Part shown: piece by piece, positions 25,845-34,877 of the stretch
How the letters are laid out: the number at the start of each line of letters is the position of its first letter
Position numbering within the stretch: the stretch's first letter is position 1
Source: CAYMAI01 sp964388445
Lineage (GTDB): Bacteria; 4484-113; JAGGVC01
Direction of reading: 5' to 3'
DNA: 64,000 bases
Assembly: GCA_964388445.1 (NCBI GenBank)
Contig: CAYMAI010000003.1
Span: 1 to 64,000, forward strand
Made by a program: the position numbers and the translations under genes
The notes under the pieces: generated by a model
Database searches by the model: none
The model's input: the letters and a program-made list of their open reading frames with translations, nothing else
What the model was told of the DNA's origin: nothing

Positions 25845-26576
25845 TCAGTCGAAATGCAAGCCGCATGCCGGGCAATTGTCCGTCGAATAAACCGTCACTG
25901 TTTCCGGTGCGGGTTTTAGGCTGCTTACGCCTCGGCCGTAGCTCGTAATGAAAGTCGGAGTGTTGTAGAGCTTGTAAATCGTGTTGATGTCGCGTTGACT
26001 GAACGACGCCCTGCTGGCAATCGGATACATAACGTCGTTCGACGAGGACGAGTGTTCCCAAAGGCCGAGCGCATGGCCCATTTCGTGAATCGCGGCAAGG
26101 CCGATAGTGCCAGAGTTGTTCTGGCGTCCGTTGATGTGCGTCGGCAGTTCTATCAAAACGGGCAGCAGCAGCGTTGTGCCTTGAGTTCGGTAACTGGTGC
26201 GCCCGGCGTTGTTTCCGCCGAGAGACTCCACCCATTTTACGTAAATGGCGCAGGTTTGCGAATTCGAGGTTTCTCCGATGGAAAAAAGCCCGTATGCCGA
26301 GCCGATTTCATTCCATTTGAGCATATTGGATTTGGCCGCGCCGGTGAACGCGGGCAGAAAACCGGTTACGCTATCGCCGGGTTCGATGTACATGGATATC
26401 GAGCCGCCGCGCGGAAACCGGACAACCTTACCGCCGGATAAAAAGCCATAGGCTTCGATTTCGTTGATGTCGCCCGGCGGCGCTATCGTCGTTCCGCCGC
26501 CTCCGCCGCCGCATGACGCAAACAGCGAGAGCGCAGCTGCGAATAAAGCCGTCAGCAGAAAAATGCGCATGTTCAT
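25845..26576 (-). CDS. Matrixin-like metalloprotease lipoprotein
   Basis: A 243-residue exported protein. The lipoprotein signal has its lipobox in LFASC, followed by a Gly run. The zinc site HEMGHALGLWEH (His164, His168, His175; Glu165 catalytic) and the Met-turn DVMYP (181-185) place it in the metzincin/M10 group. The pro-domain Cys switch of animal matrixins is not evident. A Cys-x-x-Cys (CPAC) sits near the C-terminus. The ATG at 26576 is preceded by a weak GGTGAT; an ATG at 26570 is also possible. It would act outside the inner membrane on an unknown substrate. Confidence 0.82.
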   Translation of the reverse strand: MNMRIFLLTALFAAALSLFASCGGGGGGTTIAPPGDINEIEAYGFLSGGKVVRFPRGGSISMYIEPGDSVTGFLPAFTGAAKSNMLKWNEIGSAYGLFSIGETSNSQTCAIYVKWVESLGGNNAGRTSYRTQGTTLLLPVLIELPTHINGRQNNSGTIGLAAIHEMGHALGLWEHSSSSNDVMYPIASRASFSQRDINTIYKLYNTPTFITSYGRGVSSLKPAPETVTVYSTDNCPACGLHFD

Positions 26577-26667
26577 CTCGATCACCAGCCGTGGAAATGA
26601 TACCCGATACACGTCAATCAGGACAAATCGCGGCACGAATTGTTCGCCGGAGTGAAGGTTTTCGGGC

Positions 26668-26698
26668 AAAAAAAAGAGGGAGAGGCGAGCCTCTCCCC
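26668..26698 (-). terminator. Terminator of the 26724-28964 gene
   Basis: On the minus strand GGGAGAGG-CTCG-CCTCTCCC is followed by TCTTTTTTTT. It lies 26 bases after the stop codon. Confidence 0.88.
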
Positions 26699-26723
26699 AA
26701 GATGCAAAGCAGTGAATGGCTGG

Positions 26724-28964
26724 TTACATCGGGCCGTCCCCGCCAGGGGCAGAGCCGCCGCCGCTAGGGGGCGTGGTCTCACCGTCGCCGGGAGGAGGAG
26801 GAGGCCCGCCCGGAGTCACGATGCCGCCCCAGCCGCCTCTGCCCTGCATATTGAACGGCCATAGGTAAAAGTCCATCTGCGGATATGAGGTATCCACCCA
26901 GAACCACGTATAGAGGTTCTCAAACCCCTGGTTTTCCGCGTCGATGTCTATGGCGTAATCCGTCGGTACGAGATTCATCGTAAAGATGCCTTGAGAATCC
27001 GTAGTAGCGGTTTGCCAGTATTTGTTGTCGCCGGAAACGACGTACAACGATGCTCCGGCTACCGGATCTCCGCTCGTGCCGTTGATTACTTTTCCCGTAA
27101 ACAACACGGTGTCAACCTGCGGTGGCGTGTAGCGCCTAAGTTGGAAGTCAACTTTGCGCACGTCGCCGTCGCCGATGAACACTTCGACGCCTTCCGCCGC
27201 GTAGCCGATCGCGTATGCACCGACGATCCAAATGCCTTCAGGGATATTGTCGATGCGGAACCGGCCTTGTGCGTCCGTGAATGTAAACGGGTCGCGGAAA
27301 GGCTGTACGCAATTGACGAGAACATCCTCGAGAGGATTGCCGTTTTCGTCAACTACCGAACCCTCCACGCTGCCGACAGGGGTATTTTCGAGAAGGATTT
27401 CGACTTCGCTTGTTCCGTCGGGATTCACTTCGACGTTTCCGTTGAAGGGAATATGACGGTAAGCGTCGGCGAATACGTAATAAGGACCGGCGGCTACTTC
27501 GTCGAAAGTGAATTCGCCGTTTTCGTCCGCCTGAACCGAGTAGTAGCCGGTAAAGTAATCCTGCGGAGGCATTTCCGGAGCTACTTGACTCGATTCTCTG
27601 TTCTGCCGTTGTTCGTAGAGATATTTCATGAACATCGGATTGTCGAAGTCGTTGTTTCCGCCGCCCGAACCGGCATAAGCCGGTGCGCCAGCGGGCATCG
27701 GCGCGCCGCCCGCGCTGTCGGCGTAATCGCGCGTCGCACTTTCGACGCCTTCAACCCAGCCGCCCATAAAGTCCGGCTCGACGAGAGGCATCGCCCAGCC
27801 GCCGCCGCTGCCGCCTTGGAATATGAACTCGACCCAAGCGCCCGGCACCGGCGCGCCGTTTTCGTCCACGCATTTGCCGATAACCGTAGTCATAACGAGC
27901 GGCATAACGGTTAAGTCTTTGATTAGTTCGCCTTCCGCGGGAAGCTCCGCCCAGTCGTTGCCGGGCAGGTAGCCTTCGGCGTTGACGGTGAAGTATGCCG
28001 AGTAGCCGACGACGCCATCGGGAAACTCGAAGTTTCCGGACGCATCCGTTATGGTTTCCTGATAGCTCGGCATATAAGGCATGCCGGTTACGTCGGGAAT
28101 TCCGATTTCGGGGCCGACTCCGCCGGGGGGCATCGGATCCGAAGAGCCGGGTTCCGTACCGCCGCTGCCGCCGGAATCGCCGTCGCGCATTCCCGGCATC
28201 GGCATTGGCTCGGGAGGATCCGTGCCGCCGCCCATATAGCCGGTGTCGGCCATTAGCGTGACGAGAGCATTGGCTATCGGAGCGCCTGATTGGCTGTCAG
28301 TAACTGTACCTTTGACCTTGATTCCCGCCGGCGGTTTGGGCTGGCCGGTGGGCGTGAGGTAAATGTCTTGTGCGGTTTCGCCGCCCGCTTGAATCTCGAC
28401 GACCGAAACGCTGGGATTGAAGCCGTCCTTCCAGCAGAATAGCAGCCAATTGCCGGAAGGAAGTTCGAGAGCGTAATCGCCTGTATTCGATTCAACGAAA
28501 AACAGCCCCGCGTCGTAGGCGAACGCGATAACGAGCGCTTTGTCTATGCGCGCGGAATCGGATTCGTTATAGACGACGCCTTTGAGCATGCCGGTTTCGC
28601 CGTCGCCCGACGAAAACTGGATTTGAAGATCGCCGTTGATTGCCGGGCGGATGCTTTGTTCGGCGAAGACCACGCCGCCGATTCCGAGTGCGAGCCGGTA
28701 GTCTGCGTTCGCGCCTTTGGCGAAAAAGCTTTCGGTGATTTTGAATGCGCCGGTGGAACTTGTTATGACGCTTGTCGGTTTGCCGTCGAGCAAAACCGAA
28801 AGGCCCGGCACCGGGTTGCCGAGGCTGTCAACGACGACGCCGTTCACTATCCGATTTCCCGGTCCCGGATCGATCGGTGGATTTACGGACTTTTTGCCGC
28901 CGCCGCAAGCCGCGAGCGACAGCACAAATGCACTCAATACTATGAAAACAAGCAGTCTTGACAT
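26724..28964 (-). CDS. Surface lipoprotein with six carboxypeptidase-regulatory-like domains
   Basis: A 746-residue lipoprotein (lipobox LAAC, about residue 20). Six beta-sandwich modules can be counted, each opening with a G-x-V-x-D/N pattern: IVNGVVVDSLGNPVPGLSV, LKGVVYNESDSARIDKALV, VKGTVTDSQSGAPIANALV, VIGKCVDENGAPVPGAWVEF, VEGSVVDENGNPLEDVLV and FTGKVINGTSGDPVAGASLY. Two Gly/Pro/Met-rich linkers interrupt modules three and four (about 245-290 and 420-460). The C-terminus is Gly/Pro-rich. The folds suggest a rigid surface stalk or adhesin; no enzyme domain is seen. It has its own promoter (29041) and terminator. Confidence 0.8.
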   Translation of the reverse strand: MSRLLVFIVLSAFVLSLAACGGGKKSVNPPIDPGPGNRIVNGVVVDSLGNPVPGLSVLLDGKPTSVITSSTGAFKITESFFAKGANADYRLALGIGGVVFAEQSIRPAINGDLQIQFSSGDGETGMLKGVVYNESDSARIDKALVIAFAYDAGLFFVESNTGDYALELPSGNWLLFCWKDGFNPSVSVVEIQAGGETAQDIYLTPTGQPKPPAGIKVKGTVTDSQSGAPIANALVTLMADTGYMGGGTDPPEPMPMPGMRDGDSGGSGGTEPGSSDPMPPGGVGPEIGIPDVTGMPYMPSYQETITDASGNFEFPDGVVGYSAYFTVNAEGYLPGNDWAELPAEGELIKDLTVMPLVMTTVIGKCVDENGAPVPGAWVEFIFQGGSGGGWAMPLVEPDFMGGWVEGVESATRDYADSAGGAPMPAGAPAYAGSGGGNNDFDNPMFMKYLYEQRQNRESSQVAPEMPPQDYFTGYYSVQADENGEFTFDEVAAGPYYVFADAYRHIPFNGNVEVNPDGTSEVEILLENTPVGSVEGSVVDENGNPLEDVLVNCVQPFRDPFTFTDAQGRFRIDNIPEGIWIVGAYAIGYAAEGVEVFIGDGDVRKVDFQLRRYTPPQVDTVLFTGKVINGTSGDPVAGASLYVVSGDNKYWQTATTDSQGIFTMNLVPTDYAIDIDAENQGFENLYTWFWVDTSYPQMDFYLWPFNMQGRGGWGGIVTPGGPPPPPGDGETTPPSGGGSAPGGDGPM

Positions 28965-29040
28965 TTCGCTCCTCCAAAGCAGCGAGTTTCAGAATGAAGC
29001 CAAGATGCAAGCGGCAAACCAACCGCGCCGCTCGCATGGG

Positions 29041-29069
29041 ATTATACCCGTGTAGAACCGGCCGCAAAA
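29041..29069 (-). promoter_or_regulatory. Promoter of the 26724-28964 lipoprotein gene
   Basis: Minus-strand TTTTGC (29069-29064), 17 bases, and a perfect TATAAT (29046-29041). The leader would be about 70 nt. Confidence 0.55.
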
Positions 29070-29116
29070 CTGCCAATTCGACAGAATTTTACGGGTACCA
29101 ATAAAAGGGCGGTTAA

Positions 29117-30823
29117 CTAATTCGCCGGAGATTCCATTAGCTCTATTATAGCAAGTTCCCGTTCGGCAAGCTTTGAACCGGCGAATTTCAAACTCGCCGA
29201 ATATACGAAAGCCGCGAATCCGGCGGAAACCGGAAATAGGAGAATACCCAAAAAAGGATTTCCGAAATAGAACGGCAATATTATCGCCGCCATTACGGGA
29301 ACGGCGAGAAGATTAGTTCCCAACGTCGCGAGCAGGTATGCAAGTTGGAACATGCAGCCGCCGCTTTCGAATCGCGGCTGGCCGCGCCTCCCGCTCGTTG
29401 TAATAAGCTTGTATGGGAAAAACACGCTGAGGACGTTTCCCCATGCTTCTACGATAAGCGAACCGGCGAAAATGCCGAGCGCGCATAAAACGATTAGGAC
29501 GGGCTCGGCTTTGAGAAGAAGACCGCCAGCGACGATGATTATTGCGTTAAGCGTTTGAAGAACCGCGATTCCGAAAAACGACTTCGCGAACAGGATTTCT
29601 TCACGGTAAACCGGAGAAATAAACAGGCAGGATATTGCTTCGCCGTCCATGCCGAACTTGTTCGCAGCGAGCCTCAGGTCGCCAAGTACGGTTATATATG
29701 CGAGTATCGGAAGAACGTAGGAAGTCACGAAAAAGCCGTTTCCGCCAGAGCCGCCCCCCATCCCGCCGCTTCTCGAAAAAAACAGCAGGAAAAATAGAAA
29801 GTAAGCGAACATCATCAGCGAATTTATCACCCGCAGTTTGTAAACCGGCTCTCGAAACAGATAGCGCCACTCCTTCACGTAAAGCCCCGCCGCTCCGGTG
29901 CCGTAGCCGAGGGACGCGGAAAGCAAGTTCAAGAGCCGGAGGCCTGGCGCGAACGGTTCGCCTTTTCCGGCAACTTCTTTCTTTCGTTCGCGGACGGTCG
30001 AGCCGATCGAAAGCTCGCCGATGAAAAATCTTTCGACGGCGTAACCGGCCGCAATCAGAAGCGCAAGCACTTCAAAAGCAACAAGAGCAAGCGTCGCCGA
30101 AGCCGCGAAAGTATCGCCTTGCGCCATCGCGTTGTATGACCAGCCTGCGAGACCGGGCGGAAAGTATTTCGCTATGGATGCAATCGGGCCGAATTTTTCG
30201 GTAAACGCGGAAAAGCTGCCGGTTTCGAAACTGTCGGTAATGAAGATAAAGCGAATGAAATAGAAGGAAAAGGCGATAATCGTTCCGACGATAATAGCTA
30301 TGTCCGTAAAGCGGCGGCTGGAAAGAATGCGCCCGAAAATCAATAGCATAAGCTGACCGGCAATCAGGAGTCCAAGCCAGAAAAGGAACAAAAGTATCGT
30401 GGTCCATATCGCCAGCGCAGGCGTATTGCCGAATGCGATTACGATAAGAAGTGTTAAAAGCGGAACGAACGCGCCCGTATAGCTTACGAGAGCGTTTATC
30501 GCGAGCGCCCAAACGAACTGCGTTTTGGTGACCGGCAGAAGCGCAAGTCCTTCGAAATGGAGGTTGTCCTGAAGCGAATAAGGCGAGACCATTACGGACA
30601 GCCAAATCGCGGCAAGCAGCCATAGCAGCCCCGGGAAAAAATGGCCGGCTAGTTCGGCATCCGATTGGCTATGAACTTCGCCAATCCATAGTATTCCCGC
30701 TGTAAGCACGAGCGCGATTAAAAGCCCGACGAAAATCCTGAGCACGGTTTCGAGAGGATTTTTTGCGCTGCTTCTGAAAGCGAGCGTTGCCTTTATGGAA
30801 AGGACTGCTTTCAGCTTATCCAA
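29117..30823 (-). CDS. ABC-2-type exporter permease
   Basis: A 568-residue membrane protein with about 12 hydrophobic helices in two groups, split by a soluble stretch near 300-330. It resembles large ABC-2-type permeases but matches no named exporter I know. The TTG at 30823 is chosen because GGAGG lies seven bases upstream; the frame stays open to 30964, but that part is Arg-rich antisense of the ATPase. It overlaps the end of the ATPase gene by 13 nt and is co-transcribed with it. The substrate is unknown. Confidence 0.8.
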   Translation of the reverse strand: MDKLKAVLSIKATLAFRSSAKNPLETVLRIFVGLLIALVLTAGILWIGEVHSQSDAELAGHFFPGLLWLLAAIWLSVMVSPYSLQDNLHFEGLALLPVTKTQFVWALAINALVSYTGAFVPLLTLLIVIAFGNTPALAIWTTILLFLFWLGLLIAGQLMLLIFGRILSSRRFTDIAIIVGTIIAFSFYFIRFIFITDSFETGSFSAFTEKFGPIASIAKYFPPGLAGWSYNAMAQGDTFAASATLALVAFEVLALLIAAGYAVERFFIGELSIGSTVRERKKEVAGKGEPFAPGLRLLNLLSASLGYGTGAAGLYVKEWRYLFREPVYKLRVINSLMMFAYFLFFLLFFSRSGGMGGGSGGNGFFVTSYVLPILAYITVLGDLRLAANKFGMDGEAISCLFISPVYREEILFAKSFFGIAVLQTLNAIIIVAGGLLLKAEPVLIVLCALGIFAGSLIVEAWGNVLSVFFPYKLITTSGRRGQPRFESGGCMFQLAYLLATLGTNLLAVPVMAAIILPFYFGNPFLGILLFPVSAGFAAFVYSASLKFAGSKLAERELAIIELMESPAN

Positions 30824-31656
30824 GAAAGCTCCTCCGTGACCGTGCTTCCTTCTCCGGCGATTTCGACGAATATATCTTCGAGTGGCCGCCCTCCCGAACG
30901 TATTTCGTTCATCGGGGCGTGGAAGTGCATTTTGCCTTTGTGAATGATGGCGACCGATGTGCAAAGTCTTTCGACGAGTTCCATCACATGGCTAGAAAAG
31001 AAAATGGTTACGCCGCGTTCAACAAGCCTGCTCATTACTTCCTTGATTTTTTTCGATGCGACCGGGTCGATGCCGTTGAACGGCTCGTCGAGGAAAAGCA
31101 CTCGCGGGTCGTGAATCATTGCAGCGGCGAGCACGGTTTTCTTGCGCATACCCGTGGAGTAATCCACAACCATTTTATTCGCGGCGTCTTCGAGATCCAT
31201 CAGGTTAATCAATTCTTCGGCCCGGCGGTCGGTTTCGCCGCCCGCAAGCCCGTACATTCTGCCGATGAATTGAAGATATTCCCGCCCGGTCAGGCGTTCG
31301 TAAAGGTGCGGGTCTTCGAGCATTACGCCGATGCTCGCTTTCACCGCGAGCGGGTTTGCACGAAGGTCGTTTCCGGCGATTTGGATTTTCCGGTAGTCCG
31401 CCTTGAGAATGCCTACGAGTACCTTGATTGTCGTGGATTTGCCGGCGCCGTTCGGACCGAGAAAGCCGAAGAATTCTCCCTGCGGAACCGCGAGCGAAAG
31501 GTTGTCCACGGCGGTAAAACCGTTGAATTTTTTGGTCAGGCCGTCCACGACGACCGCGGGCGGGCGCGACATTTTGTAAGCGCCTGAATCGGGGCTTTTT
31601 TCCGAATTGTCCGCGATTGCGGATGACTGGTCCGTCCTGTTTTCGAAGTCTTCCAT
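30811..31656 (-). CDS. ABC transporter ATPase
   Basis: Nucleotide-binding subunit of the exporter, 281 residues. Walker A is GPNGAGKSTT, the signature is a variant YSTGMRKKTVLAAAM, Walker B is RVLFLDEPFNGID and the switch His is in FSSHVMELVERL. This is the ABC-2 drug/lipid exporter (CcmA/NatA) type. The first 28 residues are polar and not part of the fold. The ATG at 31656 comes seven bases after a TATAAT, so an internal leaderless promoter may drive it apart from the upstream gene. Confidence 0.93.
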   Translation of the reverse strand: MEDFENRTDQSSAIADNSEKSPDSGAYKMSRPPAVVVDGLTKKFNGFTAVDNLSLAVPQGEFFGFLGPNGAGKSTTIKVLVGILKADYRKIQIAGNDLRANPLAVKASIGVMLEDPHLYERLTGREYLQFIGRMYGLAGGETDRRAEELINLMDLEDAANKMVVDYSTGMRKKTVLAAAMIHDPRVLFLDEPFNGIDPVASKKIKEVMSRLVERGVTIFFSSHVMELVERLCTSVAIIHKGKMHFHAPMNEIRSGGRPLEDIFVEIAGEGSTVTEELSWIS

Positions 31657-31663
31657 CCCGCGG

Positions 31664-31669
31664 ATTATA
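31664..31669 (-). promoter_or_regulatory. Internal -10 box (TATAAT) before the ABC ATPase gene
   Basis: Minus-strand TATAAT, then CCGCGGG, then ATG at 31656. It overlaps the end of the upstream gene (stop at 31665). Confidence 0.4.
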
Positions 31670-32249
31670 TCATCGGGCTTGGCCGCCTAAAAGCCGCCTT
31701 GACTTTCGGATGCACAAGTATTGCCAGAACCAAAAGCGCCGCCGCAAGAATGAAAGTGCCGAAAATCAACCCCATCATTCCGAATACGGAGCCGATAATC
31801 GAGCCCGTGAAATCCGTGCCGATGGCGAATATAAAACTGCCGTAATCGATGCCTTCGTCGTACGCCGACGAAATCGTGTATTCGCCGGGAACTTCGGCTT
31901 TGAAGGTATAGACGCCGATTCCCGAGCGGCTGCCAAGGTCGTAGGACGCGGACATATTGACGGGTTCGAGCGGCAGCGGCTCGCCGGAGGGGGATGAGAC
32001 GCCGACGGACATGTCGGCGAGGTTTGCGGAAGAAGTGAACACACGGCCATCCAGTACGCCTTTGTATTCGAAGAAAATCGTATAAACGCCAGGCTTGTCG
32101 AGCGTGAACGCGGCGTCGCCCGGCGCGGGAACGCGGGTCATTCCGTCGTCCATTTCCGTCATCCGGTTCATAAGCCACCAGATGGATAGGCCGATGCCGC
32201 ATGCGAAGACCGCGAGCGCGAGAAGACCGAGAAAACAGGAGCGTCCCAT
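31665..32249 (-). CDS. Two-helix membrane protein of the ABC exporter operon
   Basis: A 194-residue protein of unknown function. One N-terminal helix (about 5-27) and one near the C-terminus (about 148-178) frame an extracytoplasmic beta-rich domain (FTLDKPGVYTIFFEY, VYTFKAEVPGEYTISSAY). It begins the three-gene operon and ends eight bases before the ATPase start, so it may be an accessory subunit. GGGGG lies about five bases before the ATG. Confidence 0.65.
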   Translation of the reverse strand: MGRSCFLGLLALAVFACGIGLSIWWLMNRMTEMDDGMTRVPAPGDAAFTLDKPGVYTIFFEYKGVLDGRVFTSSANLADMSVGVSSPSGEPLPLEPVNMSASYDLGSRSGIGVYTFKAEVPGEYTISSAYDEGIDYGSFIFAIGTDFTGSIIGSVFGMMGLIFGTFILAAALLVLAILVHPKVKAAFRRPSPMI

Positions 32250-32260
32250 AATTACCCCCG

Positions 32261-32275
32261 ATCGCGTAACGCGAT
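32261..32275. promoter_or_regulatory. 15-bp palindrome ATCGCGTAACGCGAT, possible operator
   Basis: Perfect 7-bp arms around a single A. It lies between the divergent exporter operon and pheT. It is directly downstream of a minus-strand TAGAAT (32291-32286), so it would cover the start of that transcript. Confidence 0.45.
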
Positions 32276-32330
32276 TCCGCGGAAAATTCTATCACCGCGC
32301 GGCTGCTTTTCGCCGAACTTCGCCGGTTGA

Positions 32331-32336
32331 TATAAT
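32331..32336 (+). promoter_or_regulatory. Extended -10 box (TGATATAAT) of pheT
   Basis: TG-a-TATAAT precedes the pheT ATG by 30 bases. A -35 box is not clear, as is common with extended -10 promoters. Confidence 0.55.
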
Positions 32337-32366
32337 TTCCAGCTTGCGTTTCGTTTTTGGAGTTGA

Positions 32367-34874
32367 ATGATGAAGGTTTTGATTTCGTGGCTCAAGGATT
32401 TTGTCGAATTCGATTTAAGCGCGCATGAATTGGCGGCGGGCCTTACTCTTCAAGGCACAGAAGCCGAAACCGTTCAGCTTTTTTCGGATTTTATCGGCAA
32501 AGACGCAAAAGCCGCAAAAGTGACCGGCGCCGCGACCGCCATCGGCGAAAACGATTTCGAATACGTTATCGAAATCGGCGGCAAAACCGCGACTGCGAAT
32601 AGCCGTGTAAAGCATATTCCGGCCGGATTTCAAGTTGTGGCATTCGAAGACGGCGGAAGCTTCGACATACCATCCGCGTCCGAACTAGGGCTTAATCAGC
32701 AAAGGTTTCCGATAGTAATTCCGGAAGGGCAAACGCTGGACGGCATCAGGGCGGATGCGGTAATCGAATTCGAGACTTTGAGCAATCGAGGCGATTTGTT
32801 GAGCCATATAGGAATCGCCAGAGAAATTTCGATAATGACCGGCAGTTCGCTCAAGACGCCGATAGTTTTCGAGGATTGCGGAGAAACTGCCGATGAGACT
32901 GCGCGCCCGATAGAGCTTGCCGCGCCGGACCTTTGTCCGAGATATATCGGAATGTCGTTTTCGGAAGTGAAAATCGAGGATTCGCCGGATTGGATGTGGT
33001 ATCGGCTTATCGCCGTCGGCAAGAACCCGATTTCGAACATCGTAGATATAACGAACTATGTTCTGATGGAACTCGGTCAGCCGCTACACGCGTTCGACCC
33101 GGGCAATCTCGACGGCGGAATAATCGTGCGCCGTGCGCGGGACGGCGAAAAGTTCGCCGCGATTAACCATAACGAATACTTGCTTTCGGCGGAGCATCTG
33201 GTTATCGCCGACCAATCGAAAGCCGTGGCTATCGGCGGAATTATGGGCGGGCTCGAAAGCGAAGTTTCGGATTCAACTGCGGAGCTGTTCCTCGAAAGCG
33301 CCTACTTCGCGCCAATAAATATCCGGAAGTCAACGAAGAAACTCGCGCTTATGAGCGACAGCTCGCTTAGATTCGGACGCGGCGTGGACACGGAAGGAAC
33401 GTTGCGGGGCGCATTGAGGTTCGCTCAATTGCTGCACCAAACCGGAGGCGGAAAGTTCGTGCCGGGGAGTTTTCGCGACGCCGACTTAATGGACGCGGGC
33501 ATAGCGAAAATCGAGTTTCCGCTTTCAATCGTGGAATCGTTTCTTGGAATTGCAGTCGAGGACAACGAAATTCTTGGGCTGTTGAAGGCGGCGGGTTTCG
33601 AAATCGAAGGCGAGCCGCCGGTTGTAGTCGTTAAGCCGCCAAGCTGGCGAGGCGATTTTTCGATGCCGGAAGACGTTAGCGAGGAAGTCCTGCGACTTTA
33701 CTCGTATACTAAAGTGAAGCCGGAAATGCCGGTCGTAAAAATGGGGCAGGGCAAAACGGCGCGTTCGTTTTCTCTCGAGAATCGCGTCCGCGACTTGCTC
33801 GTTTCGATGTCGCTTCAGGAAGTTAGAACATACACGCTTATAAATCCGGAGCAAATAAGAAGGTGGCTAGGAAGAAGCTTCGAAGACGAAAACCGCTCGT
33901 ACAAGAAGCTTCTCGGAGAAGTTGTTTTTCTGGATAATCCGGACACCGCGGACATGAGCGCGCTTAGAAACACTTTGGGAATCGGCTTGATTGAAGTGCT
34001 GACTTCGAACAGGAAAAAGCATTTCGACAAACTGCCGGCGATTTTCGAAATCGGCCGAGTGTACGAGGCCGGCGCGCCGGTCGAGCCATACGCGTATCAG
34101 ATGGAAAAAGGCGGCGCCGAATGGTTCGAAACGCGCAAGCTTGGGATTCTGGTGTCGGAAGACATGATTGCTCCCGCATTTTCCGGACCGGAATTCGCGG
34201 AAATTTCGCCGCTATTCACGTTAAAGGCGATTATCGCCAGGTTTCTTTCCGAAATGGGCGTGGATGCCCGTTTTGAAGTTACGAGCGATTTGCAGCCGGC
34301 GTTTTTACGGCCGGATACCGCGCTTTGCGCCGCATCGGGCGGACGGAAACTCGGCATCGCGGGACTTATCGCCGGTTCTATCGATCCGTTCGGCGGCGAG
34401 CGCGGGGAAATTGCGTATGCCGAACTGAATCTCGACGCGATAATGGAAATTCCGTCGCTCTTAAAGAAAATCGTTTCGCCCTCGCAATTCCCTCCGGTGA
34501 ATCGCGATCTTGCGCTAGTGCTTCCGTTAAATGTTCCCGCATTTGACGTAACGGAATCGATAAAGTCGAGCGGAGGAGCAAATCTCGACGACGTCGCCGT
34601 ATTCGACCAATACACCGGCAAAAATCTGAAACCGATGAAGCTCGGCGGCATGGACGCCGCGGCGAAAAACCTGGCATTTAGCTTGAAGTTTCAAAGGCCG
34701 GACCGTACGCTGACTGCGGCGGAAGTGGACGGAGCGATTTTAAGCATACTGAAGAACGTGCATAGCAAGTTCGGCGCACACCTTCGGGATTACGAGCATG
34801 TCAAAAGCGATTCGGTTTTTTCCGAACCGGAATATTGGCAGGAAATAGTCCGGCTATATTCCAGCGGCAGTTGA
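32367..34874 (+). CDS. pheT: Phenylalanine--tRNA ligase beta subunit
   Basis: Beta subunit of the (alpha-beta)2 synthetase, 835 residues. In order: N-terminal helix ISWLKDFVEF, EMAP-type tRNA-binding domain (about 40-150), B3/B4 editing domain (about 210-380), B5, the catalytic-like core and a C-terminal anticodon-binding FDX-ACB domain (QFPPVNRDLALVLP onward). The core motif SNRGDLLSHIGIAREIS is intact. Two ATG codons are adjacent; GGAG lies four bases before the first and seven before the second. pheS, normally just upstream, is not in the window. ribD follows after three bases. Confidence 0.96.
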   Translation: MMKVLISWLKDFVEFDLSAHELAAGLTLQGTEAETVQLFSDFIGKDAKAAKVTGAATAIGENDFEYVIEIGGKTATANSRVKHIPAGFQVVAFEDGGSFDIPSASELGLNQQRFPIVIPEGQTLDGIRADAVIEFETLSNRGDLLSHIGIAREISIMTGSSLKTPIVFEDCGETADETARPIELAAPDLCPRYIGMSFSEVKIEDSPDWMWYRLIAVGKNPISNIVDITNYVLMELGQPLHAFDPGNLDGGIIVRRARDGEKFAAINHNEYLLSAEHLVIADQSKAVAIGGIMGGLESEVSDSTAELFLESAYFAPINIRKSTKKLALMSDSSLRFGRGVDTEGTLRGALRFAQLLHQTGGGKFVPGSFRDADLMDAGIAKIEFPLSIVESFLGIAVEDNEILGLLKAAGFEIEGEPPVVVVKPPSWRGDFSMPEDVSEEVLRLYSYTKVKPEMPVVKMGQGKTARSFSLENRVRDLLVSMSLQEVRTYTLINPEQIRRWLGRSFEDENRSYKKLLGEVVFLDNPDTADMSALRNTLGIGLIEVLTSNRKKHFDKLPAIFEIGRVYEAGAPVEPYAYQMEKGGAEWFETRKLGILVSEDMIAPAFSGPEFAEISPLFTLKAIIARFLSEMGVDARFEVTSDLQPAFLRPDTALCAASGGRKLGIAGLIAGSIDPFGGERGEIAYAELNLDAIMEIPSLLKKIVSPSQFPPVNRDLALVLPLNVPAFDVTESIKSSGGANLDDVAVFDQYTGKNLKPMKLGGMDAAAKNLAFSLKFQRPDRTLTAAEVDGAILSILKNVHSKFGAHLRDYEHVKSDSVFSEPEYWQEIVRLYSSGS

Positions 34875-34877
34875 TAT

